Below are positions 1 through 8,143 of a stretch of DNA of 64,000 nt, one piece after another. Numbering within the stretch: the stretch's first letter is position 1; every line of letters starts with the position of its first letter. The notes below the pieces were generated by a model, which was not told where the DNA came from, did no database searches, and worked only from the letters and a program-made list of their open reading frames with translations. The stretch is taken from positions 62,001-126,000 of the forward strand of contig JBLXBZ010000001.1 in assembly GCA_048265185.1 (NCBI GenBank), given 5' to 3'. Source of the stretch: JBLXBZ01 sp048265185. Its GTDB lineage: Bacteria; Pseudomonadota; Alphaproteobacteria; Rhizobiales; Stappiaceae. The position numbers were made by a program, and so were the translations under genes.

Positions 1-41
1 TGAAGGCGATGAATGCGAAAAACTCCAGGAGGGCTTCCTGA
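1..41 (+). CDS. rplM: 50S ribosomal protein L13, C-terminal end (partial)
   Basis: Only the last 12 codons and the stop are present, reading KAMNAKNSRRAS. The 'NAKNSR' tail is typical of the end of alphaproteobacterial L13, a 50S subunit protein, and L13 normally sits directly before S9. The stop lies 2 bases before the rpsI start, and the rpsI ribosome-binding site (AGGAGG at 27–32) lies inside this tail, so the two are probably co-transcribed and translationally linked. The call rests mainly on position and a short tail. Confidence 0.8.
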   Translation, partial: KAMNAKNSRRAS

Positions 42-43
42 TC

Positions 44-520
44 ATGGCTGATTTACAGTCGCTTGAAGACCTCGGCGGCGCCGTCGCGCCGGATGAGAAC
101 GCAGCCCCTGTACATGTGCAGAAGCTTGACGCTCACGGCCGCGCTTATGCGACCGGCAAGCGTAAAGACGCTATCGCACGCGTGTGGATTCGCCCAGGCA
201 CGGGTAAAGTGACGGTCAACAAGAAGGACTACGTCGAGTATTTCGCTCGTCCGGTTCTTCAGATGATCGTTCGTCAGCCTGTTGCGTTGACGGATCGCGT
301 TGGCCAATACGACATTATCGCAACGGTTTCCGGTGGCGGTTTGTCTGGTCAGGCGGGCGCATTGCGTCATGGCATTTCCAAGGCCCTGACCCATTATGAG
401 CCTGAGCTGCGCGGCATCTTGAAAAAAGAAGGCTTCCTCACACGCGATAGCCGCGTTGTTGAGCGTAAGAAATACGGTAAGGCGAAAGCTCGCCGGTCCT
501 TCCAGTTCTCCAAGCGTTGA
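44..520 (+). CDS. rpsI: 30S ribosomal protein S9
   Basis: S9 is a component of the small ribosomal subunit; its C-terminal tail reaches towards the P-site tRNA. The protein has 158 residues: a ~33-residue N-terminal extension of the type seen in alphaproteobacteria, then the core starting at 'YATGKRKDAIARVW'. It ends in the canonical basic tail 'KARRSFQFSKR'. The start ATG is preceded by AGGAGG at 27–32. It follows rplM and ends before a strong bidirectional terminator, so rplM-rpsI forms the usual two-gene unit. Nothing unusual. Confidence 0.98.
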   Translation: MADLQSLEDLGGAVAPDENAAPVHVQKLDAHGRAYATGKRKDAIARVWIRPGTGKVTVNKKDYVEYFARPVLQMIVRQPVALTDRVGQYDIIATVSGGGLSGQAGALRHGISKALTHYEPELRGILKKEGFLTRDSRVVERKKYGKAKARRSFQFSKR

Positions 521-571
521 TTTGGGGCCGGGCTTTCCGGCTTTCGATCGAATTGCTCGAGATCAATATTC

Positions 572-607
572 AAAAATGGGCGGGAACCTCGGTTCCCGCC
601 CATTTTT
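572..607. terminator. Bidirectional rho-independent terminator between rpsI and the permease gene
   Basis: A perfect inverted repeat pairs AAAAATGGGCGGGAACC (572–588) with its complement at 591–607. It is flanked by an A-run on one side and a T-run on the other, so it can stop transcription from both strands. It sits between two convergent genes: rpsI and the minus-strand permease ending at 681. Confidence 0.93.
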
Positions 608-680
608 CATTAGAGCTATGGAATTATTGACTGGTCCCCGCCTAATAAGACGGGGAGTGGTTGTGGCGGAGGATCTGTTT

Positions 681-2285
681 CTAGATTTGGAGCTGATGAT
701 AAACGTCGTCTCCAAGCCCCAGTTCTGCGGCGATTTCATCGAACTGAGCGTCGAAACGTTTCTGGCTGAGCGCGCTACGCACAGCGAAAATGAAAATAAA
801 CAAGCCAAACAGGGCGCACGCGAGAATATCCCACCCGAAAGTCAGAATTCCCAAGCCGCCGCCAAATGAACCGCAATAGGAAATGACGCCCAGCCCGAAG
901 AAATAGGGTAGGAGCCAAGCGGCTTCTTTCAGGTCGAGCCTGTTTTCACGAACAATTGTTCTGTAACGGAAGAAGAACAGACACAGCCCGAACAGCAGCA
1001 TGACGCCAAGGCGCCAGATGGTGTCCCAGCCGCTCCAATAGACGACCATTGTCGAGATGACGAAGGCCATTGGGGCGGTGATCCAAATGAACGGCACTTT
1101 GAATGACCTTGGCCGATCCGGCGTCAGAGAGCGGAGCGCGACCACCGCGATGGGCCCAACGACGAATGACAACACGATGGCCGCGCCGTTCAGCGCGACG
1201 ATCTCGGTGAAGGGGAGGAGAAACAGGAATCCGCCGGAAATCACCAGATTGAGCAACAGCGCTTTTAATGGAACGCCGTTCTCTGAAAGGCTTTCGAAAA
1301 TGCGGGGGATGAGTTTGTTGGCGGAAAGAGCCATGGTGAGCCGGGCGTTGGAGCCCACCGCCACCAGCGCGCCGCCGAATGGAGAGATCACCGCGCTGAC
1401 GTTCATCAAGCTAACGAGCCAGAGCAGGCCGACGGAGGCGGCGATGGCGCCAAGAGGGCCAAGCTCCGCAGTGAAGTGAATGTTCGCCCATCCTTGGGAT
1501 AAGTTATCTTCTGACAATGCGCCGACGAAGGCGATTTGCAGGCCGCCATAGATAATGAAACAAATCACGATGGAGAGAATGAGCGCGGTGGGAATGGTGA
1601 ATTTGGGATTGTGAACCTCGCCGGCCAGATCGATGGCGTGGCGAAAGCCGATCATTGAAAAAATAACGCCGCCGGATGACACTGCCGCGAGAATTCCTTC
1701 GATCCCCATGGGCGCGAAGCCGCCATATTCAGTCAGGTTTTCGACTTTGAACGAAGTCGAGATCAAAACGATCGCCACGAGGGAGGGAATTGCGATTTTC
1801 GCCCAGGTGATCGTGGAATTGATATAGGCGAAAAATCGCACGCCTTGGGCGTTGATGATGACGAACAGGATCAGCAGACCGATAGATGTGCCGACGCCAG
1901 CCGCGCTTAATGTCTCGTTGGCTGGAGTTTGATAAAGCCAATTTGCGAAGGGGGCGATGTATTTGAGCATGGCTTCGACTTCGATTGGCGCGGTTGTGTT
2001 ATAACCAACCCAAGCAGTGAAGCCCATGGCCATGGAAACCACATTGCCATGACTGAATTGCGGCACGCTGGCGATGCCCCCCGCTACGGGAATCATCGCT
2101 GAGATTTCAGCGAATGTAATCGCAAGCAGGAACATGGCGAATGCGCCGATGGCCCAGGCGATTAAACTAGCGGGACCTGCCGCTTTGGCCGCCAACAGAG
2201 GCGCGAAAAGCCATCCTGAGCCGATGATGCCTCCTACGGCGACGAATGTAAGCCCTACTAGCCCGATATCTCTGTTGAGCGCCAT
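681..2285 (-). CDS. APC-superfamily amino-acid permease
   Basis: A 534-residue integral membrane transporter of the amino acid–polyamine–organocation superfamily. It opens with the family's helix 1 signature ('GLTFVAVGGIIGSGWLF') and shows about twelve hydrophobic segments, followed by a ~60-residue cytoplasmic tail. I chose the ATG at 2285 because GGGGGA lies just upstream; a longer reading from 2318 adds 11 residues but lacks this site. It probably works by proton symport. The substrate is not readable from sequence, but its divergent neighbour is an agmatinase-family enzyme, which makes an arginine-derived or guanidino compound a reasonable guess. Overall architecture also resembles aspartate:proton symporters of the family. 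Confidence 0.85.
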   Translation of the reverse strand: MALNRDIGLVGLTFVAVGGIIGSGWLFAPLLAAKAAGPASLIAWAIGAFAMFLLAITFAEISAMIPVAGGIASVPQFSHGNVVSMAMGFTAWVGYNTTAPIEVEAMLKYIAPFANWLYQTPANETLSAAGVGTSIGLLILFVIINAQGVRFFAYINSTITWAKIAIPSLVAIVLISTSFKVENLTEYGGFAPMGIEGILAAVSSGGVIFSMIGFRHAIDLAGEVHNPKFTIPTALILSIVICFIIYGGLQIAFVGALSEDNLSQGWANIHFTAELGPLGAIAASVGLLWLVSLMNVSAVISPFGGALVAVGSNARLTMALSANKLIPRIFESLSENGVPLKALLLNLVISGGFLFLLPFTEIVALNGAAIVLSFVVGPIAVVALRSLTPDRPRSFKVPFIWITAPMAFVISTMVVYWSGWDTIWRLGVMLLFGLCLFFFRYRTIVRENRLDLKEAAWLLPYFFGLGVISYCGSFGGGLGILTFGWDILACALFGLFIFIFAVRSALSQKRFDAQFDEIAAELGLGDDVYHQLQI

Positions 2286-2495
2286 TTTTTCCCCCATGTA
2301 TTGAGTAATCTGCCGCAAAGTTAATACACAACATGATAGAATTAATAAAATCTGCTGCGAAACCTGAAAATGCTTTCAAAGCCTTGCGCTTCTAAGAATT
2401 ACCATTGCCATGGTTCGCCGCTCCGTTATCGTGATATTTAATTTATAAATCATACATGCTGATGAAGCTGTTCATTTTGTTTTGCGAGGAATTAG

Positions 2496-3467
2496 ATGGA
2501 TAATCTGCCCGGCTCCGCCGAGAGGGAAGATGTTGGTGGGAAAAACGTGAAGGCGAGTCGAATAAGCGCGCCGACTTATGGCGGGGTGCTGTCATTCATG
2601 CGCCGGCCTTATTCGCAGGAGCTATCGGGCGTGGATCTTGCGGTTTGGGGCGTGCCATTCGACGCAGCGGTTTCCAATCGACCCGGCGCGCGTTTTGGCC
2701 CGCAAGGCGTACGCCGAGCTTCGGCGATTTTTGATTTGGATCCACAATATCCCTTTGGTTTCGATCCGTTTGAAACGCTCAAGGCCGTGGACTATGGCGA
2801 TTGCGTTTTTGACTACGCCCGTCATAATGAAATTCCGCAGCGCATTGAGGAACAGGCGCGGCATATAATTGACCGGGATACGCATCTGTTCTCCATTGGC
2901 GGCGATCACTTCGTGACATGGCCCATATTGAAGGCGCACGCCGCCAAGCACGGACCGCTCGCTCTGGTTCAATTCGACGCGCATCAGGATACATGGAATG
3001 ATGACGGTGAACGTATTGACCATGGCACATTCGTCGCCCGCGCCGTGCGTGAAGGGATTATCGATCCGGAGCGTTCCATTCAAATTGGAATTCGCACCCA
3101 TGCGCCGGAAGATTTTGGCATTGAGATTATTTACGGCCATGAGATTGAGACGCTTGGCGCCCACGGGGGCATAGACAAGATCATTCGCAGGGTCGAAAAT
3201 ACACCCGCCTATATGACGTTTGACATTGATTGTCTTGATCCCGCCTTCGCGCCGGGCACTGGCACGCCAGTGGCGGGGGGGCTGTCTTCGCGTGAAGCTC
3301 TGTCGATTCTGCGCGGATTGAAGCGGGTTCATTTTGTCGGCGGAGACGTGGTTGAGGTGGCCCCGGCTTATGATCACGCCGATATCACCTCGATCGCCGG
3401 CGCGACGGTGGCGCTCACCTATATTGGCTTGCTGGCTGAGCGAAAACAGGCCGCCGAGGCGCTATAG
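2496..3467 (+). CDS. speB: Agmatinase/ureohydrolase family enzyme
   Basis: A 323-residue ureohydrolase. The di-manganese ligands of the family are all visible: GGDH (135–138), DAHQD (161–165) and DIDCLDP (243–249), giving H138, D161, H163, D165, D243 and D245. Such enzymes hydrolyse a guanidino group to urea plus an amine. Agmatine to putrescine is the best-known case, but guanidinobutyrate and related substrates use the same scaffold, so the substrate is inferred. The start ATG has GAGGA five bases upstream. Its 3' end overlaps the convergent downstream gene by 6 bp. It is divergent from an amino-acid permease, suggesting uptake and breakdown of one compound for nitrogen or polyamine supply. 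Confidence 0.88.
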   Translation: MDNLPGSAEREDVGGKNVKASRISAPTYGGVLSFMRRPYSQELSGVDLAVWGVPFDAAVSNRPGARFGPQGVRRASAIFDLDPQYPFGFDPFETLKAVDYGDCVFDYARHNEIPQRIEEQARHIIDRDTHLFSIGGDHFVTWPILKAHAAKHGPLALVQFDAHQDTWNDDGERIDHGTFVARAVREGIIDPERSIQIGIRTHAPEDFGIEIIYGHEIETLGAHGGIDKIIRRVENTPAYMTFDIDCLDPAFAPGTGTPVAGGLSSREALSILRGLKRVHFVGGDVVEVAPAYDHADITSIAGATVALTYIGLLAERKQAAEAL

Positions 3468-4106
3468 CGCCTTGCGGTGTTTTTTGGGTGGCGCATTGTC
3501 GTTATCGGGAATCTGCGTCCACGCTGTGTAAAGAGGGTGCGAATGACGTTTCAGGTCGTATATCCGCGCCATGAGTTCAAGGAACGCCAATTTTCCGCCA
3601 AAGGTGAACGCTATCCCGGCGAAAATCAGGATAGGAATTGTTTCTATGGCGCCCCAAATCGCGAAGATGAAACCCAGCCCGGTTATGGCTGAAAACGCCA
3701 GAGCCATATAGGTGAGGGGCTGGGGGATGGGCGTCACGCTTCTGTTGAGCCACACGCGTTCGCCAAAGGTGGCGCGGGCGGCCCATGTGTTGAAGTTTTT
3801 CGGAGCTGCAAACAAACGCGGGTTAAACCAAAGCCAAATGATGACCGCTAGGGTTAAGGCGCACGCCCATGCGACGCCGATCCATGTATGTGACCAGATA
3901 GCCAGAACTAAAAAGGGCAATGTGGCGAAGCGCGTCCATACGCTCCAACTACTGGCGTGATGGCGCCATGCATCCGCATTTATCCCCAGCAGGCGCAATC
4001 GTCCCGCGTCCATCGGCAGCGCGACGGCGGAGCGTGGAACTGGATTTTGGTGGCCTTCAGAGGCAAATTTGCGTGTCGCCGCGTCGGCATGCTGTCTTTC
4101 GGTCAT
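3462..4106 (-). CDS. Conserved membrane protein, DUF6653-like
   Basis: A 214-residue protein of unknown function with about four transmembrane segments, paired around 70–110 and 145–185. Conserved-looking stretches are 'HHASSWSVWTRF', 'WFNPRLFAAP' and 'FGERVWLNR'; this pattern recalls the uncharacterised DUF6653 family, an identification I make from memory and hold loosely. The N-terminus is polar and the C-terminus basic ('PPKKHRKAL'), with a 'DNDNAP' motif common near C-termini of alphaproteobacterial proteins. It converges on the agmatinase gene with a 6-bp overlap and lies 40 bp downstream of phaC on the same strand, so it may be read through from phaC. Confidence 0.7.
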   Translation of the reverse strand: MTERQHADAATRKFASEGHQNPVPRSAVALPMDAGRLRLLGINADAWRHHASSWSVWTRFATLPFLVLAIWSHTWIGVAWACALTLAVIIWLWFNPRLFAAPKNFNTWAARATFGERVWLNRSVTPIPQPLTYMALAFSAITGLGFIFAIWGAIETIPILIFAGIAFTFGGKLAFLELMARIYDLKRHSHPLYTAWTQIPDNDNAPPKKHRKAL

Positions 4107-4146
4107 ATTGCCTAGCGTTTTTGATGTTTACGGTCGGACGAGTTTC

Positions 4147-5958
4147 TTAAGCGCGCATTGTAACATAAGATCCTGGTGCGTCTTCGATCAGTTTTATGCG
4201 TCTGGCTCCGGGTTTTCGCGCCTTGACCTGGGTAGAGTCATTTGAACGGATCCATTGATCCCAACAAGGCCACCAGGAACCCGGCGTTTCGGTCGCCCCT
4301 GCAATCCAGTCTTTCAGATCGCCGTTCATGTTAAAGTCGTCATTGGTCCAGAATTGATATTTATTGCGTTTTGGCGGGTTGATCACGCCTGCGATATGTC
4401 CCGACCCTGACAATACGAATTTTACAGGTCCGCCAAAACAGCGCGATCCAACGAACACGGATTGTGGGGGCGCTATGTGATCTTCACGTGTTGCGAGATT
4501 GAAAACGGGAATTGTGACTTTCTTAAGGTCGAGTTTCTCTCCGGCGATGACCATCTCGCCTTTGCTTAAATTGTTCTCAAGGTAGCAATTGCGTAGGTAA
4601 AAGGAATGATTGGCGGCGGGCATGCGCGTGGAGTCCGAATTCCAATAGAGCAGGTCAAAGGGGAAGGGCTCTTTGCCGCGCATATAGTTATTGACGACAT
4701 AGGGCCAAATCAAATCGTTGGCCCTGAGCATATTGAAGGCGGAAGCCATCTTTGATCCGTCGAGAAATCCTTTCTCCGCCATTCGTTTTTCAAGTTGGGT
4801 GATTTGCTCTTCATCAACGAACACTTGCAAGTCGCCGGCGTTGGCGAAGTCGACCTGCGTGGTGAAAAATGTGGCGCTTTTAATCCGTTCGTCTTTTTGC
4901 GTGGCCATATAGGCGAGCGTAACCGCCAAAAGCGTGCCGCCGACGCAATAGCCAATGCTGTTCACTTCCGAAGATTGCGTCGTCTGCTCGATAACCTCAA
5001 GGCTCTCTAGAATTCCTTCTTTCATGTAGTGCTCGAAGCTTTTTTGAGCCTGGCGTTCGTTTGGGTTGATCCAGGAAACGACGAAAACTGTATGTCCTTG
5101 ATCTACCGCCCATTTGATGAAAGATTTTTCCGGATTAAGATCGAGAATATAAAATTTGTTGATCCATGGCGGCACGATCAAAAGAGGGCGTTTGAGAACC
5201 GTTTCAGTTGTCGGGGTGTATTGGATGAGCTGGCGCACGTCATTTTGCGCAATGACCTTCCCGGGCGTTAACCCCAGGTTTTTTCCAAGGGCGAACTTGG
5301 ACCCGTCTGATTGGCGAATTCTTAGCTCGCCGTCGCCCGCTTTGATGTCTTCCGCCAGAAGCTTCATGCCCTTGACTAGGTTTTCGCCGTTGCATTCCAG
5401 CGTTTCGCGCAACAGCTCGGGATTGGTCAAAATGAAGTTAGAAGGCGAAAGAGCGGAGGAAATTTGCTTCACGTAGAAGTCGGCTTTATGGCGGGTGTGG
5501 GGATCGAGTCCCTGCGCGTCTTGCACCATGTTTTCCGCCCAGCGCGATGTAATCAGATAGAGCTGTTTGACGAAGTCGAAAAATTGATTGGCGTCCCAGT
5601 CCGGGTCTTTGAAACGCTTGTCGTCGGCGTTGGGGGCGGCGGCGGGTTTCGCTTCTTCGCCCATCATGCGCTTCATGGAGGAGCCCCACAGGTCGATGTA
5701 GCTGTTCCACAGGCGTGACTGGGCGTCGACGGCGCGTTGCGGATCTGACATCCAATACTCGCTGACCTGAGCGAGGGTCTTGACCACCCGCGTGAGATCG
5801 TCCGCCACCTCGTCTTTAAATTCGCCATTTTCACGTGGTTCAATATAGGCCGCGAGCGCTTTTCCTGCGTTTTCCATCACTTGAGCGAGATTTTGGGCGA
5901 ACTCTTCTGGATTTTTAACAATATACTGCAGCAGCGGATTGTCGTTTCCTTCGGTCAT
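4147..5958 (-). CDS. phaC: Class I poly(3-hydroxyalkanoate) synthase
   Basis: Polymerises (R)-3-hydroxyacyl-CoA into polyhydroxyalkanoate on the surface of storage granules. The protein has 603 residues, the usual class I length: an N-terminal helical domain and an alpha/beta-hydrolase catalytic domain. The lipase-like box is GYCVGG with nucleophile C338, and the other triad residues are D493 ('REDHIAPP') and H521 ('GSGHIAG'). Spacing matches the family. The stretch around residues 100–115 is rich in Ala and Pro, a flexible linker. Start ATG at 5958 has GGGAGA upstream. phaA/phaB and phasin genes are not adjacent, which is common in alphaproteobacteria. Confidence 0.96.
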   Translation of the reverse strand: MTEGNDNPLLQYIVKNPEEFAQNLAQVMENAGKALAAYIEPRENGEFKDEVADDLTRVVKTLAQVSEYWMSDPQRAVDAQSRLWNSYIDLWGSSMKRMMGEEAKPAAAPNADDKRFKDPDWDANQFFDFVKQLYLITSRWAENMVQDAQGLDPHTRHKADFYVKQISSALSPSNFILTNPELLRETLECNGENLVKGMKLLAEDIKAGDGELRIRQSDGSKFALGKNLGLTPGKVIAQNDVRQLIQYTPTTETVLKRPLLIVPPWINKFYILDLNPEKSFIKWAVDQGHTVFVVSWINPNERQAQKSFEHYMKEGILESLEVIEQTTQSSEVNSIGYCVGGTLLAVTLAYMATQKDERIKSATFFTTQVDFANAGDLQVFVDEEQITQLEKRMAEKGFLDGSKMASAFNMLRANDLIWPYVVNNYMRGKEPFPFDLLYWNSDSTRMPAANHSFYLRNCYLENNLSKGEMVIAGEKLDLKKVTIPVFNLATREDHIAPPQSVFVGSRCFGGPVKFVLSGSGHIAGVINPPKRNKYQFWTNDDFNMNGDLKDWIAGATETPGSWWPCWDQWIRSNDSTQVKARKPGARRIKLIEDAPGSYVTMRA

Positions 5959-6028
5959 TTGCTAAAGTTCTCCCGGCGTTTCGACAGCTAGATTGAATTT
6001 TACCCGGTTCTGGTTCTGTTTATATGCC

Positions 6029-6053
6029 CTATTTGACTAAATGGTCATAATAG
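6029..6053. promoter_or_regulatory. Near-perfect dyad upstream of phaC
   Basis: CTATT-TGAC at 6029–6037 faces GTCA-TAATAG at 6044–6053, with TGAC-N6-GTCA as the perfect core. It lies about 70–95 bp upstream of the phaC start in a 258-bp divergent gap shared with the small lipoprotein gene. It could be an operator for either; no regulator is identified. Confidence 0.3.
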
Positions 6054-6216
6054 TGCTTTGCGACGGGCTGCTGACAAGGCCATCTTGGCTACTTTTTTTG
6101 ATGCTGATACATGAAAGCGATTTGATCGGCGCAATGAGATAATTCGTTGGCGTAACGAAGCGTCAGTCTATCGTCTGGTCCATAAGTTGGAGTCGGGCGG
6201 ATAACAAGGAAGATAC

Positions 6217-6483
6217 GTGGTGCGGTTGAAATTTAATGGTGAGATAGCGCTTGTTCGGCGATTTTTGGTCAGCTTCATGACGATGACTGTTCTTGCGGGG
6301 TGCGCGGTTGAGCCTGGTCAGTCGCTTTTTGAAACGCTCGGCGAGCAAAATGCGCAAGCTGTGGACAATTCCGCCACAGCTCAGGCACGCGCGCAGAACG
6401 GGGCGCCCGAAGACGTGCTGCTCACCCCTCAGGCGCGCGAAAAAGAAGTGCGAAGGTTGCAAAGTTTGGCGAACTCACGGTAA
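6217..6483 (+). CDS. Small predicted lipoprotein
   Basis: An 88-residue protein with a lipoprotein signal: basic start, hydrophobic stretch, and lipobox L-A-G-C with the lipidated cysteine at residue 29. The mature part is about 60 residues, Ala/Gln-rich and hydrophilic, with no recognisable domain. The GTG start at 6217 is favoured because AAGGA (6206–6210) sits six bases upstream. It probably sits in an envelope membrane. It is divergent from phaC, and no function can be assigned. Confidence 0.65.
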   Translation: MVRLKFNGEIALVRRFLVSFMTMTVLAGCAVEPGQSLFETLGEQNAQAVDNSATAQARAQNGAPEDVLLTPQAREKEVRRLQSLANSR

Positions 6484-6653
6484 TCCATAGCTAATGCGGT
6501 GGATCTGATATCAAACGTGTGAAATTGTTTGATTCGGAGCGTTAACATGCGCGGCGCGGCGCGGGCGTTTTTATCGAGCGTTCGTTAAGAGCCGTGCGCG
6601 TAGCTGGATGGGTTGCGCCCGGATGAATATGGCCGTCGTCAAGGGCGAGACTT

Positions 6654-6670
6654 AATTTCGTAACGAAATT
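6654..6670. promoter_or_regulatory. 17-bp perfect palindrome, candidate operator
   Basis: AATTTCGT-A-ACGAAATT is a perfect dyad with a one-base centre, in the 359-bp gap before the aminotransferase gene. AT-rich palindromes of this size are typical TetR/MarR/PadR-type operators, but the regulator is unknown. It lies upstream of the hairpin-rich leader described separately, where a promoter would be expected. Confidence 0.45.
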
Positions 6671-6684
6671 TTAAAAAGAACGGT

Positions 6685-6795
6685 GCAGTTCGGGCGAAGC
6701 GCTGCTAAAACCCGGCCATCTACACCACCATCTGATTTCTTTAATCGGATAATGGCCTGAATTGGGTTTTCGGTTGTCCGCCTTTAGGACGACCG
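6685..6795 (+). promoter_or_regulatory. Hairpin-rich 5' leader of the aminotransferase–hom genes
   Basis: Three inverted-repeat elements lie within 110 bp. First is a possible H-type pseudoknot: GCAG (6685–6688) with CTGC (6702–6705), and CGGG (6691–6694) with CCCG (6711–6714). Second is a hairpin TCTGATT/AATCGGA (6731–6749, one G·U pair), enclosed by GGCCAT (6714–6719) and ATGGCC (6752–6757). Third is a 9-bp hairpin with one G·U pair, CGGTTGTCC/GGACGACCG (6771–6795). No T-run follows, so it is not an ordinary terminator. A five-codon reading frame (MKQAN) starts at 6798. It could be a regulatory leader; it matches no riboswitch class I can recognise. Confidence 0.35.
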
Positions 6796-6842
6796 CGATG
6801 AAACAGGCGAATTGACAAGCCGAAGGATGAAGGCGCGCGCTA

Positions 6843-8060
6843 ATGGACGATTTTCACAAGACCCGGAGACTGCCTCCCTATGTGTTTGAACAGGTCAATC
6901 GTCTGAAAGCGAAAGCGCGAGCGGGCGGGGCCGATATTATCGACCTTGGCATGGGTAATCCGGACTTGCCGACGCCCCGTCATATCGTCGATAAGCTCGT
7001 GGAGACGGTTCAGGATCCACGCACCCACAGGTATTCCGCTTCCAAAGGTATTCCGGGCTTGCGCAAAGCGCAGGCGAGTTATTACGGGCGCCGTTTTGGG
7101 GTGAAGCTTGACCCTGACACGCAGGTTGTCGCGACCCTTGGCTCAAAGGAAGGCTTCGCTAATATGGCGCAGGCCATCACCGCTCCCGGCGACGTGGTTC
7201 TGGTGCCCAACCCAAGCTATCCGATCCATGCTTTCGGTTTCTTGATGGCGGGCGGATCATTACGGCATATTCCCGCAGAACCTGGCGTTGAGTTGTTTCA
7301 CGCTTTGGAACGTGCGGTCGCTTATTCAGTGCCGAAGCCCATCGCGATTATCTTGTGTTATCCGGCAAATCCTACGGCCTGTTGCGCTGATTTGGAATTT
7401 TACGCCGACGTCGTGGCTTTCGCCAAGAAGCATGATATTTTCATCCTTTCCGATCTGGCGTATTCAGAAATTTATTTCGGTGAGACGCCGCCGCCCTCGG
7501 TTTTGCAAGTGCCGGGCGCTGTGGATGTTTGCGTTGAATTCACCTCCTTGTCGAAAACCTTTTCCATGCCAGGTTGGCGGATGGGATTCGCCGTTGGCAA
7601 TGAAAGACTGATCGCGGCATTGGCCCGGGTGAAATCCTATCTCGATTATGGCGCGTTTACGCCTATACAGGTCGCCGCCGCCGCCGCCTTGAATGGGCCG
7701 GACGATTGCGTGGCGGATACGAGGGCTATCTACAAGAAGCGCCGGGACGTGATGGTGGATACTTTTGGTCGGGCGGGTTGGACTATTCCCGCGCCGGAGG
7801 CGAGTATGTTTGCTTGGGCGCCTATTCCGGAAAAATTCAGGCATCTTGGGTCTTTGGAGTTTTCAAAGCTTCTGATTGAGAAGGCCGATGTCGCCGTAGC
7901 TCCCGGCGTCGGGTTTGGCGAACATGGCGACGAGTATATCCGTATTGGACTGGTGGAGAATGAACAGCGACTTCGTCAGGCGGCGCGTGGAATTCGGCGT
8001 TTTCTTGAAACTGCGGATGAAACATTGCACAACGTCATCCCGATGGAGGCGTCGCGTTGA
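6843..8060 (+). CDS. alaC: PLP-dependent aminotransferase, AlaC / LL-diaminopimelate-aminotransferase-like
   Basis: A 405-residue fold-type I class I/II aminotransferase. Visible active-site residues are N176 ('YPANPTA'), D204 and Y207 ('LSDLAYSEIYF'), the PLP lysine K238 ('SLSKTFSMPGW') and R246 just after it; the C-terminal substrate-carboxylate Arg lies in 'EYIRIGL'. Such proteins are annotated either as glutamate–pyruvate aminotransferase AlaC or as LL-diaminopimelate aminotransferase, and sequence alone does not separate these. It directly precedes homoserine dehydrogenase, an arrangement common in alphaproteobacteria, which fits a role in alanine or aspartate-family amino-acid metabolism. 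A hairpin-rich leader precedes it. Confidence 0.85.
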   Translation: MDDFHKTRRLPPYVFEQVNRLKAKARAGGADIIDLGMGNPDLPTPRHIVDKLVETVQDPRTHRYSASKGIPGLRKAQASYYGRRFGVKLDPDTQVVATLGSKEGFANMAQAITAPGDVVLVPNPSYPIHAFGFLMAGGSLRHIPAEPGVELFHALERAVAYSVPKPIAIILCYPANPTACCADLEFYADVVAFAKKHDIFILSDLAYSEIYFGETPPPSVLQVPGAVDVCVEFTSLSKTFSMPGWRMGFAVGNERLIAALARVKSYLDYGAFTPIQVAAAAALNGPDDCVADTRAIYKKRRDVMVDTFGRAGWTIPAPEASMFAWAPIPEKFRHLGSLEFSKLLIEKADVAVAPGVGFGEHGDEYIRIGLVENEQRLRQAARGIRRFLETADETLHNVIPMEASR

Positions 8061-8143
8061 CTTTGGGCTTGCGCCAAAAAGCGGAGCTGGCTCAAACGAA
8101 GCTGGTTTTATGAAGAATGCTCTAGAATGGAATTCACTGTCTG

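Noticed and set aside
2622..3377. A 251-codon open frame antisense to the agmatinase gene.
   Set aside because: It is a shadow of a gene whose catalytic motifs are all intact on the plus strand.
6685..6714. Considered a SAM-II riboswitch because of an H-type pseudoknot and a GCTAAAA stretch upstream of hom-linked genes.
   Set aside because: The loop between the first stem and the second pairing strand is only about 5 bases and the conserved U-rich first loop is missing, so it does not fit SAM-II.
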